Source of the DNA: Alviniconcha marisindica
Lineage: Eukaryota; Mollusca; Gastropoda; Provannidae
Direction of reading: 5' to 3'
Assembly (NCBI GenBank): GCA_018857735.1
Contig: JABMCL010000954.1
Span: forward strand, 346,001-410,000
Length of the DNA: 64,000 nt
Every line of letters begins with the position of its first letter. Within the stretch, counting starts at the first letter, position 1. Under the pieces are notes generated by a model that did no database searches, had not been told where the DNA came from, and worked only from the letters and a program-made list of their open reading frames with translations. The position numbers were made by a program, and so were the translations under genes. This document shows positions 27,260 through 37,890 of this stretch, piece by piece.

Positions 27260-27730
27260 TTCACTCACTATGCTTAGTTTTTTATCGTTCTTGTTGCGAA
27301 CCAGTGAAATAAAATAACAGCCGGTACATGTGACTAGTGACTGATTTTTTAATGATTTTTTTTCCTTCTGGTATATGCTGATCTTAACTGGTAAAATGCA
27401 GGAGATCCTGGTTAGCGAGAACCTTGGTATGAATAATATTAAATTTGGTTTACACTGTGTATGACCTCTTGGTGAGGCACCATGAACAAAAAAGTTCAGG
27501 TCTCCTTGCTATTGACAGTTTCCATTTCAACCCCACAATGGATGTCATTGCATTTTGTGTAATCAAGAAAATGGTAGCTCAAAATGTTGGCTCATGATAA
27601 TTCTGTTTTTAATTTAATATATAAAAAGAAAAGAAATGTATATATTGCATCTATGGATGTCACGTAAAAGTGAAAAGAGAAAAATGACAATTTTATGCAA
27701 AGAGTGAAAGTCTGCATGGATATATATATA

Positions 27731-27769
<39 letters not shown>

Positions 27770-30700
27770 TACGGACTGCATCTGCATGTCAATCTTGAAA
27801 ACCATATTTGTAGGTAAAACAAAATCTCCTTGGATTGTCATTTTAAAGACATTATAATCATTGTGAATATCAAATTTCATTCTTTGTTCATTGTTGCTAC
27901 CAACGTACAAACTATGCTTTTATTGAAATGTACAGTAACCGAACAATGAATTCACTAGCTTGAAATTATGGTTTGATTTTAACAAGTTATTTCCCACCAG
28001 TTCAGAGATTTTTGTCTCCACCTATGAAGGGCAAGTGTACACATGAATGCTGAAAGACTGTCATTGTGTAATGACAGTGTGGTGATCATCTTATTAAAAT
28101 GCATTGATCTTCCTTTTAAGAGCTGAGTGTCATAGTTTGGTGATGTTCTCATTGACAATGAGTCTTCTTTGTGCTCACTTTCAGACGTAAGACTGCTGGT
28201 GAATGATGACAGTCTGCTTAAAGAGGGCGCTTCAGGGTGAGTTCCAAATATTCATTTATTATGGTGATAATAATAATTAACCAGTCCTTTTGTGATTTTC
28301 TTTTTTTGGGGTCGGGTGGGTGGGGGTGGGGGCACAAGCAGAAGTTAATATTTACACACACGGTGGATCTGCCAGTGTTTTCTCTAGTCACTTGTCCTGA
28401 GGTAAACCTGTGGGGTTGATGGGATGTTAAAATCCAATTACTAACTAGCTAACTAATTCTCTGGTCACTGTAGAAGTTTACAACCACATCAAAAAATCAA
28501 AATCAAGAAAACGCTTTCTTCTTTTCAAGTGTGATAAGGCTAAGATGGGGAATCCTGCTGTGTAAAGAAATATGTGCATTTCTTTGTGTTTCCTTGTTAA
28601 AATAATCAAAATCTATGAAAGAAACGCAGATCAGTTTGGGTATACCATTACTATTTGGTTACACCTCCCACTCCTCCACTGAAGTAATGAAACTGACAGG
28701 AGGAGAATTATGTCTGAATCTCTGTGTCCATCTGGTTGTGTTGCCAAGTGTCTGGATTTTGTCCAGACAGTATCTTCTGGACCTTTTGTAACCAAACATG
28801 ATATTGGAAGATGGTTTCTACAGTGCTTTCTGAACTACTGAACATTTTGTTTCTGCTGTGCTTTCTGGACTGCTGAATATTTTGTTGTTTCTACTATGCT
28901 TTCTGAACCGCTGAACATTTTGTAACCAAACATGTTTTCTGGTGTTCACCCTGATTGTTTCTACCATGCTTTCTGAACCACTAAAACTGATTGTTTCTAC
29001 TATCTGAACCACTGAAACTGATTGTTTCTATGATACTTTCTGAACCGCTGAAGCTGATTGTTACTATTGTGCTTTCTTAACCACCGAAACCAATTGTTTC
29101 TACTATCTCAGCCACTAAAACTGATTGTTTTAACTATACAGTCTGAACTGCTGAAACTGATTGTTTCTACTATACTTTCTGAACCACCGAACATTTTTGT
29201 AACCAGACAGCAGATGTAACCAAGTGCATCTGCACATTGTGTTTGTGCTGTTGTACTCTGTGTGTCGCTCTGTCGGGGTTCTTTCATGTGTTGACGTTGT
29301 TCAGTCTTTTACACATATGTGTTGTGTTGTGATTTCGACGTCACTTTAAGACCAGGTGAGACAACGCAAGAAAAAGCAAGAGGGAACAACAACAGCCCCT
29401 TGCAGGTACCATCAAACAGAAAAAGCAAGAGGGAACAACAACAGCCCCTTGCAGGTACCATCAAACAGAAAAGAAGAAACGAAATCAGGAACCTCTGGCT
29501 GTGGCTCGTTTGTTGTTCCTTACTTCCAGCCTGCTACTTCCCTCGACCGTTTACACAAACATGTTTGCTGTTGTTTGCCTTGCAGGGCCTTCGCCCAGTA
29601 CAACAGGGACCAATTCACTCCATGCAAGGTTGAAGGCTCTGATTTGCAGGTAAGATCAAGCGTACAGCTATTTGGCAGCATCAGGACCTCTTATCTTAGG
29701 AGTGTAGCATAGGTATGCACAATAGACAAGGATAATTATGCATCTGTTGATGCAAGCGATGCCACCATGTAAAATGTTAACTAACACGCTGTCGAGGTGC
29801 ACCCGAACTGAACAGCAAATGAAGACAGATTTGAGTGGCCAATCCTTTGCTCTTGAATGACAAATTCTCTGCAGCATATCAGAAGGGACGTGATGCCGAA
29901 CTGAACAGCAAATGAAGACGGATTTGAGGGGCCAGTCCTTTGCTTGTGAATGACAAATTCTCTGCAGTGTATCAAAAGGGATGTGATATGAATGATGCAC
30001 ACACAGAATGGAAGTCTGTAACACTTGCTGGGGGTTAAAGGTTTCACAAGCCATTGGAGTGGCTGAAACAAACGAACTGTGGCTGGAGTCTTGAGAGAAA
30101 TGGCAAATCGGGGACTCTTTGGGTCAGTACAGCTTTCTTGAGGTCACTTTTCAAGGGGCCTAGACCTGTTTGTGTTTAGACAGAGTTTGAAGGCCTGTCT
30201 GACTTGAGCAGAGTTTTACATGTATATCTGTGAAAGGAGCTTTCAGATATGTATTGACAGCGTTGCATTTGTCCTGAGTTGACCATGTGTGGTTGACTGG
30301 GAATTCAAATTCAAATAATAATTAACTAGATTGTAACAGTTACAGCCACACAACACCCACGAGGTACTCCATGCGAGTTTCATGGCACAGAAAGAGATGG
30401 TAAAGGTACATGTGATTGTGGTATCTCAGGTGTTGATCACGGAACATGGGGACCAGGGCTCGGACAGAGACAGTAAAGGTACATGTGATTGTGGTGTCGC
30501 AGGTGTTGATCACGGAACATGGGGACCAGGGCTCAGACAGAGACAGTAAAGGTGCATGTGATTGTGGTGTCACAGGTGTTGATCACGGAACATGGGGCTC
30601 AGAAAGAGACAGTAAAGGTGCATGTGATTGTGGTGTCACAGGTGTTGATCACGGAACATGGGGCTCAGAAAGAGACAGTAAAGGTGCATGTGATTGTGGT

Positions 30701-33700
30701 GTTGCAGGTGTTGATCATGAAACATGGGGACCAGGGCTCTCTAAAGGTGCATGTGGTTGTGGTGTTGCAGGTGTTGATCACGGAACATGGGGACCAGGGC
30801 TCAGACAGAGACAGTAAAGGTGCATGTGATTGTGGTGTTGCAGGTGTTGATCACGGAACATGGGGACCAGGGCTCAGGGCGATTCCTCGATCCAAGAACC
30901 AAACAGACCTTCAGGTGCTGTACTGTGCTTTGTCCACGCTGTTCTGTGGCATTCACAACACTAGAGTGTTGTTTTGATTGGGATTTATTCATTGAATTTT
31001 GTGTGGTATTTTTAACAGTGTTCTTCCCTTCTTCTTTTTTTTTTTTTTTTTTTACTGAGATGTTTTCTGTTTATGTACTGAAGTGTGTGTGTGTGTGCTA
31101 TTTTTATTTGTGTATGTGTGTGTGAGAGTGAGTGTTTGTGTGGCACTGTATGTATGTCGCTGTATCCGTGTGTGTGTGTGAGAGATATAGTGTCTAAGTG
31201 TGTGCATATCACAGTGAGTGTGTGTGTGCGTGCATGCATGCATGCTTGTGTGTGTGTGTGTGAGAAAGAGAGTGAAAATATGTGAATGAATGTATGTGAG
31301 AGTGAGTGTGTGTGTGTGTGCGTATATGTGTGCGTGCTAGTGCTCGTGCATGTTCAGTTCATGATCACGTACAACTCTTGTCCCCACAGGTATGACCATT
31401 TACGGAAGGAGGGCAGCGACTACCAGGCAGCGGATGTGGACAAGCGGGCGGAGCCGTGGCGGGTGGCGGTGGAGACCGCCATGACAGCATACGTGCGGAG
31501 CCATTACCCATATGGCGTGACCACCGTGTATGGCAACACTGCTGACGGCAACATCACTCTTATCGCCTGCATTGAGAGCCACCAGTTCCAGCCCAGAAAC
31601 TTCTGGTATGTATTGGGGTGGGCCATTGGTGTTGATGTGGTGAGCTCTTGGATACGTTCAGAGATGTAAACATATTATTCTGTTATGGGTCAGCTTTGAC
31701 AGCCATCAGACTCAGCCTAGGAATGGCCAGTTGAGATCTGCACAAAAGGTAGTAGTAGTAGTAGTAGTAGTATTGGATTTTAATATCCTTTCAACCACAC
31801 AGGGTCACCTCAGGACAGTCAAACTCAGGTCATAAGCAAATACACATTTCTAAACTCTTTTCACATATATATCAACCCTCAGTCAAGTCAATCTACAAAA
31901 CCAATCACTTCTCCAACATAAAACATACACAAACATCAGACACAAATTTTCGAAGAGTTAGTCCCTTCAATATTACCCCTGTTAGAAGAGCACATAAGGC
32001 TAGGACATGCTGGTATCGTCGACCATTCCGCTAATTTATTGAATGGACAGACACAATAATTATAGAATTGAAAAATGTTATATAAATGCATAATGGCAAA
32101 TACCAGTGCCCTAGGGCAGCAAGCTGCACATACCACCTACCAACTATCATCCCCTAGCTGCTCAACAAGAGCCATACAAAAAAGCCTAAACCCTTAATGA
32201 AAAATATTTGAGAGTTTTCTGGAAAAAAGTCAGGAGAAGGACCATTAGCAGAAAAATGACAAGACAGAAAGAGCAAGAGGACTAGGCAGAAAAAAACAAG
32301 AGAGGAGATAGGAAAGGGGAATCAAATGACAGCCCTGAGATTCCAGACAGGAGGGTGACATCAAACATCCCCGGCCTCCTTTCGGGGTGCACAGAAGGTT
32401 GTTGTGAGCACTTCTTATGGATGAAGCAGAGCAAGTACATGAAGTACATCCAATATCGGACATTAGATTTTTTCACCAGTAGACAGAATTCCATCAGTTG
32501 AAGGGTGGCAAGGGTCATCCTTCTGAAGACAGACATGTACAAAACTGTATTTGAGTACGTTATAGGGCAGTTTTCTTAGCAAGGCTAGTAGGTTTGTGAT
32601 TTTCAGTCAAGACAGATATTTTGAAATCTGATGTCTTCTGTCATGAGTCTAAATCCAGACAACCAGCTACATTACATCTTAGCCTGACTGCAAAGTCCAA
32701 AGTGCAGTTGTACCGCTTACCTCAAGGTAAAATGTGTTGGGCTATTCATGATGGCATCTGGTACCTAACACTTGTGAAATGGCTGCCAGGAGTGTTTGTT
32801 AAGTAGAGATCTGGGTGGAGATGTGCAGTCAGTTCCTGGAAACTCCACAATGGAGGGACTGTGTAAGTGGGCGTAGCACTGATAAAGTGGATAATGCAGT
32901 TTTGCATGAGTTTTTTTCTTTTTTCTTTTCCATGAACAATCCCTGTTGTGTATATGCAGGAATGGTCGATGGCGGTCGCAGTGGTCTGTGACATTCTCAG
33001 AGTCTGGAGGCACGGCTGAAGTCACCGGTGTCCTCAAGGTGCAGGTAGGTTGTCTCCCTTCATTTTTTATATATTTCTTTTTTCCTTTTCCAAAGAATGG
33101 TCTGTTTTCCCTTCATTTTGAAACTTCTTAATGCTCACTATTGTTATGGAAGGATGCAAGTAAAAAGCATCACCCTGTTCCAACTGAATAGACCACTTGG
33201 CACAGTTTAAAAGGCATAACCAAGTTCTAGCTGAATAGACCGCTTGGCACAAACATTTAATAATATTGTCTGATCACTGTGCTTTATTCTGCTGTATTGT
33301 AAAATCATTTCAACATTTACAAAATAAGTTCTAGAAGGTATTTTCTATCTGGATAGACTGCAGGCAGTGACCAGAGTCCTGTGGTTTTGCATCTTTTAGA
33401 ATTTTTTGCTGGGTGAGAAGGTTTTATATTTTCTGTCTGGATCGTCTGCAGGCAGTGACCAGACAAGCTTGTCCTGTGATTCTGCATCTTTTAACAAAAA
33501 TTGCTGGGTGAAAAGGTTTTATACATTTTGAGCACCAAGATCCCAGGAAGCATGGCAGATGTGCCACTACTGCTGTTGCCTATTGGGCGATTCAGCGAAG
33601 CTGGTTTGCTAGAGTGAATGCACTTTGTAATCTTTCACTCAAGAAGTCGTGAGAGGTCGCAACACACTTCCGAGCCAATTTCTGAGCAGGCGTTGCTTCA

Positions 33701-35670
33701 CGCTGTGTATAACAGTGGAAGTTGAACCTAGAATCGCGAAGTAGTACAAATGCCAATACTGTTGCAATTGCAAAAATTTACTGTGGAAAGGGGGTGGAAG
33801 GGTGGAAAAAAAGTGTCTTTGTGTCGTTTGACCAGAAGATCATGAGTTCATAGAAAAAATGTGTTTTGGGGCATCCTATAGCATGAGCAACAAGTTATTG
33901 CTTATTGCCAGACACATTATGACTACGGGCCTCCAAAAATGCCTTTAAAGTTGGCAGTGTAAAATTGCAAATTTGCTGTCATCGCCTTCTATGGTGAAGA
34001 AAGTATGCACTGGAAGTAAAAGCAGCCAAAAGACTTAAGCAATGCCGGGCAAAAGTCAAGGGAGTTAACAACCCTGCCTGAATCGCCCAATATCTTGCCT
34101 CCGCCTCCGCCCCCACTTCCCATGTATTTAGGCTGTAAATAAACATGTCTTAACAAACTCTTTGTGTACTTTGTTTGTGGTGCAGGTTCACTACTATGAG
34201 GATGGGAACGTGCAGTTAGTCAGTTCTAAAGAAATCAAGGGGAGCTTGAAAGTAATGGTGAGTGTTTCTGCCCATCACCAGCCTGATCATTGGTTCAGGA
34301 ATTGTGTGTGATATAGGTTGAGTACTGTCATATACAGGAAGGGTCCTTTTTTGTTTTATTTTTTTGTTAGGCTTTTTTCTGTCACTTTATTGCCAAGGTT
34401 TAGTGTTGGACCTGTAAAAATAATAGAGTAATAAAAATAATGGAGAGAAAAAAATCGCTTGTTGCTCTCATCTGTCAAGTTGAGAAAATCCTTCTGTTTA
34501 ACTTAGAGGTAAGTGTGAAATATTTGAAAGCTGGTGTTTGTGACCACATCAGTGTTTTTATATAATTACAGGCCGTTTTGTGCAGCGAAGTAGAGAGAGA
34601 TGAACAAACCGTGAAGCAGGTGGACTAGCATCCACATCCTGTCAGATGTTATGCTATGCTCTTATTTGAATAATGCCTTGATTGTGGTGGTCTGTTCCTG
34701 GTTTGGATGATGTGTCTGTGGGTTTTTTTTGTGTGTGTGTGGTTGTTGTTTTTAATCTTCCTGGCTTTGTTTACAACAGAAAGAGCAACAGACAGCAGAG
34801 GCGTTCCTCAAGATAGTGTCTGAATCTGAGAGTGAATACCAGGTAATGTAGTAATGTGTGCTTTTTATGTGAATCTGTGCATATTTGAGTGCTAGACTGC
34901 ATTTTGTGCCTGCCTGCGTGTGTCTGTATCTAAAAGATATCTGCTAAACCACTCAGCCTTTTGTAACCAAAGTTGGTGAAGCAGAATGTCTTAAAGAATA
35001 AATGTGGATGCTACAGAATACAGAAATTTTATTGTCTATGAATAACATAGAAATTTGCCTTATGACTGCATAAAAAATACCAGTAAGCTATCTTCAAGGT
35101 CAAGGTCAAGTTGGTGAACCAGAATGTCTTAAAGAATAAATGTGGATGCTACAGAATACAGAAATTTTATTGTCTATGAATAACATAGAAATTTGCCTTA
35201 CGACTGCATAAAAAATACCAGTAAGCTATCTTCAAGGTCAAGGTCAAGTTGGTGAACCAGAATGTCTTAAAGAATAAATGTGGATGCTACAGAATACAGA
35301 AATTTTATTGTCTATGAATAACATAGAAATTTGCCTTACGACTGCATAAAAGATACCAGTAAGCTATCTTCAAGGTCAAGGTCACAGTCAGGGCTTATGT
35401 GATTGAAATAATTATGACTATTTGTACTATATCTTCTGAGCTGAGTTTTTTTTGCAAAGTCTAAGCATGTTTTGTTGGTAGATCATCAAAAATGAAGGTA
35501 TCCTATGAAGATATTGGATGACTGTGTTTTAGGTCAAGGTCACAGCAGAGTTTCAAAATTTCATTTGTTTCACTTCCAAGAGAATTTGGATTCTCTCAGC
35601 CAAATCAGCACTTCAAATCAGCACTCAAAACTCACATGTTTCCAACACAATACTGATTGGTGTGCCTGTG

Positions 35671-35708
<38 letters not shown>

Positions 35709-36954
35709 TGAGTAAGTTATATCTGCTTGACTCAATGTGCCTGTGGCACTGGTTTATTTTGTAATTGTAAATTATGGTGTTAATAATTGTAAAGCTCAGT
35801 GAGCTGCTGTCATGCTTTATGAATGTAAGTTATTAAGTATAATATTAATAAGCCAGAGTGTCGTGTGAAAAGAGTGTAGATTGCTGTGTTCAAGGTCAAG
35901 ATCACAGTGATGATTCAAAACATCACTGAATGTTTGTCAATCCTATTTTTGGGAAACTGCTAATATATTTGCAACCAAACTAGTTGTGTAGATCTACTGT
36001 TACTAATAACCAAAACGAAGTGGGCATGTATATATATATAGTATATTGACAGTAACACTTTACTAGAGACTTACAGCATCTCAGCACTCAATTTTGTTTG
36101 TTTGTTGTTGTGGTTGTTTTTATCCAGTTTCTGGAGCCATTGTCTAAAGTACTTGTAACTCACTGATCTATTCCCATGCAGGGTTCACACAGTCTTTGAA
36201 GGTCTTTGAAAGTTAGGGGTGATGATGATGAAGTGATGCTTAATGTCCTCAGATGTCAGTTGACATATTAGGGACAAGTTGTGACCAATGCCGAAGCACG
36301 GTTCAGTAATTCGTTACGTCCACGGAAACCAGAAGGCCCGTTAGGACGGACAGCTCAGGACGGCCACCTCAACTCTCACACAGCTCCTGAACTATGTAAA
36401 GTTAGGGGAAAATGGGATGATCTTTTCAAGGCCTTGAAAGTCTGTGAAAATTGATTGGGGTCTGTGAAAGTTTGTGAATTTGTGGTCTTCAAAGTGCTAG
36501 GTAAAAACTGTCAGCTTATCAGTCAGAAACTGCATTTCTCAAGACCGAACAGTCGTGGGTTTTTTAAAATCACTGTGCGAAATCACAAAGAACGCACTTG
36601 CTATCAGTTTTGACTGATAGAGTGTGTTGGCCATGGGCTATCGTAAGGGTTACGCCCCTTTACTGGATGTGCGGAAGAGTTGCGTACCTTTGTGTTGCTT
36701 TTTCCGCACCATATTGCAAAGGTTTGTGAAAAGTTTGTGAATTTTAAGAGAATTTTTTGAAGGAACCCTGCCATGAACATCACAAACAGTTGTTTTTGTG
36801 TGGCTGTTTTATCCAGTTGGCTTTGTCGGAGAACTACAGGACAATGTCGGACACAACCTTCAAGGCTCTGCGCCGACAGCTTCCCGTCACCAGAACCAAG
36901 ATCGACTGGAACAAGATACTTGGCTACAAGATAGGCAGCGAGCTCAAGAACTGA
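23126..36954 (+). CDS. CAPZA: F-actin-capping protein subunit alpha
   Basis: CapZ alpha pairs with the beta subunit to cap actin barbed ends in the cytosol. Ten exons join in consistent phase: 23126-23167, 26792-26855, 28185-28236, 29586-29649, 30844-30914, 31390-31605, 32960-33044, 34186-34257, 34780-34842 and 36817-36954. Together they make 867 nt, 288 aa plus stop, close to the usual ~286. Diagnostic blocks in order are [87 protein letters not shown] and, at the C-terminal tentacle, [20 protein letters not shown]. The ATG sits in a good context directly after the divergent promoter. Exon 5 has six decoy copies of its 5' half in the preceding intron. Introns 7 and 9 carry a MITE, a SINE and a 138-bp tandem repeat. 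Confidence 0.97.
25078..25168. repeat. (CA)n microsatellite in CAPZA intron 1
   Basis: A near-pure CA run of about 90 bp. Confidence 0.95.
26421..26705. repeat. 147-bp tandem duplication in CAPZA intron 1
   Basis: TCCAATAAAACACC and the following ~130 bp occur twice with a 147-bp offset and few differences. Confidence 0.85.
26792..26855 (+). CDS. CAPZA: CAPZA exon 2
   Basis: Acceptor TTTCAG, donor GTGAGT. Encodes [20 protein letters not shown] plus a split codon. Confidence 0.97.
27094..27262. repeat. CA-rich microsatellite in CAPZA intron 2
   Basis: CA runs mixed with CATA and CATG units. The flanks (CAGATAC...ACTAGAACTGTACTAGCAAACACCC before, ACAGCCGGTACAT after) resemble those of the 10.6-kb CA array, so the arrays probably sit in copies of one interspersed element. 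Confidence 0.85.
28185..28236 (+). CDS. CAPZA: CAPZA exon 3
   Basis: Acceptor TTTCAG, donor GTGAGT. Encodes [17 protein letters not shown], with split codons at both ends. Confidence 0.96.
28805..29215. repeat. Degenerate minisatellite in CAPZA intron 3
   Basis: Irregular repeats of CTGATTGTTTCTAC and TTTCTGAACC(A/G)CTGAA, about a dozen copies of unequal length. Confidence 0.8.
29372..29475. repeat. Tandem duplication just upstream of CAPZA exon 4
   Basis: GAAAAAGCAAGAGGGAACAA and the following CAGCCCCTTGCAGGTACC occur twice, almost identical. Each copy contains CCTTGCAG, the same string as the real exon 4 acceptor at 29578-29585. Confidence 0.85.
29586..29649 (+). CDS. CAPZA: CAPZA exon 4
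   Basis: Acceptor CTTGCAG, donor GTAAGA. Encodes [17 protein letters not shown] and ends in phase 0. Confidence 0.97.
29803..29995. repeat. Tandem duplication (about 93 bp) in CAPZA intron 4
   Basis: CCGAACTGAACAGCAAATGA and downstream sequence are present twice. Confidence 0.85.
30396..30880 (+). repeat. CAPZA: Seven-copy minisatellite spanning the CAPZA exon 5 acceptor
   Basis: GTGTTGATCACGGAACATGG, the first bases of exon 5, follows a CAG acceptor at 30430, 30503, 30576, 30642, 30708 (one variant), 30771 and 30844. Spacings are 73, 73, 66, 66, 63 and 73 bp. The first six copies diverge after about 36 exon bases into GACAGAGACAGTAAAG. Only the seventh continues into the full exon. Confidence 0.93.
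30844..30914 (+). CDS. CAPZA: CAPZA exon 5
   Basis: Acceptor GTTGCAG, donor GTGCTG. Encodes [19 protein letters not shown] and continues to TF. It is the only complete copy in a seven-copy array of acceptor-bearing repeats. Confidence 0.95.
31085..31335. repeat. GT-rich tract in CAPZA intron 5
   Basis: GT runs interspersed with GAGAGTGAGTG and GCATGCATG, ending about 50 bp before exon 6. Confidence 0.85.
31390..31605 (+). CDS. CAPZA: CAPZA exon 6
   Basis: Acceptor CCACAG, donor GTATGT. The longest exon, 216 nt, from [12 protein letters not shown] to [14 protein letters not shown]. Noticeably GC-rich compared with its introns. Confidence 0.97.
32960..33044 (+). CDS. CAPZA: CAPZA exon 7
   Basis: Acceptor ATGCAG, donor GTAGGT. 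Encodes [12 protein letters not shown] through GVLKVQ. Confidence 0.97.
33581..34092. mobile_element. Tc1/mariner-like MITE in CAPZA intron 7
   Basis: Perfect 13-bp terminal inverted repeats TTGGGCGATTCAG and CTGAATCGCCCAA, each bordered by TA, the usual target duplication of Tc1/mariner elements. About 510 bp, no transposase reading frame. Superfamily inferred from the TA duplication. Confidence 0.7.
34186..34257 (+). CDS. CAPZA: CAPZA exon 8
   Basis: Acceptor GTGCAG, donor GTGAGT. Encodes [17 protein letters not shown] and ends KVM in phase 0. Confidence 0.97.
34780..34842 (+). CDS. CAPZA: CAPZA exon 9
   Basis: Acceptor CAACAG, donor GTAATG. Encodes [16 protein letters not shown] through EYQ. 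Confidence 0.96.
34971..35385. repeat. 138-bp tandem repeat, three copies, CAPZA intron 9
   Basis: AGTTGGTGAACCAGAATGTC starts copies at 34971, 35109 and 35247. The copies are nearly identical. Each ends in TCAAGGTCAAGGTCA. Confidence 0.93.
36220..36397 (-). mobile_element. SINE family B copy with 11-bp target-site duplication
   Basis: Same 177-bp unit as at 8469, in CAPZA intron 9. It is flanked by perfect AAAGTTAGGGG at 36209-36219 and 36398-36408. Confidence 0.87.
36817..36954 (+). CDS. CAPZA: CAPZA exon 10 (C-terminal tentacle)
   Basis: Acceptor ATCCAG. Encodes [20 protein letters not shown] and the tentacle [19 protein letters not shown], then TGA at 36952-36954. Confidence 0.98.
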   Translation: MALSENYRTMSDTTFKALRRQLPVTRTKIDWNKILGYKIGSELKN

Positions 36955-37884
36955 TCCCTTCTTCGCTTCGTCTTGCCACACTCTCCAGTTAGCATCCAAG
37001 TTGTGTTTGTGCGAAGCCCCTCTCCAGGGACGCTTTGGATGGAATCACTGGCCTTGCTCTCAGGTGTTTGAGATGGGTTTGGTGGCTGTTTTGTTCAACC
37101 TTATTTCAGCTGGCACTCTGTCCTTAGTTTGCCTAGATAAAAAAATTTTTTTTTTAAAACTGGACTGCCTCAGCAAAGCACATCGGCAAATGCGGAAGTG
37201 ACATACACTCGACTGGCGTGGAGGCAGGGCTGAATTTTTGATTGACTCACGCAATATATTTGATCAGTCAGAAAGCCTGTCTGAACGTAAAAACCTGTTT
37301 GCATGGAATTGGAGTGCCAGGTGATGTAATATTTTCAGACCGGTTTCAAGCACCTGCGGGTTTGCCAGGGAGGAGAGTAACGTGTAAAATGCCACGAAAG
37401 GGGAAAAAAGACGAAACTGCAAGTGTTCAGAGTGACAGAAGAAAAGGGACTTTTTTTCTCTCTTTTTTTTCTTTTTTTTTTAACAAACCATCCATTTATT
37501 GATTTGTTTTTTTCTTTCCATCACCTACTTTCTTGTTTTATTTTGTTCCACACTTTGATTTGCTGGAAGATTATGTACAAAGCAAAAACAACAAAAAAAG
37601 AAATACCAAGGTAACACACACTCCCACATTGTCTGTGTTTTTGTTGGATATTTTTTACTTCATTTACTGTACCTGTAATTGTATGTAACTCCTGTGTAAC
37701 GTTCTGGTGTGAATGTAGCGTGTGAAAGTTTTTTTTTTTTTTGAGCAGTTGGTTTCAAAGGCAAGCATCAGGCCCTTGACCAACCGGAAGCAAGAGCTAG
37801 TACCTGTACGTGTTATGTATGCAACAACCATCGCTCTCGCTTAGTCATTTACCCACTTCAATTTTATTAATGATTAATTATTGG

Positions 37885-37890
37885 AATAAA
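37885..37890 (+). terminator. CAPZA: Candidate CAPZA polyadenylation hexamer
   Basis: AATAAA in an AT-rich context, 0.93 kb after the stop. Confidence 0.4.
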
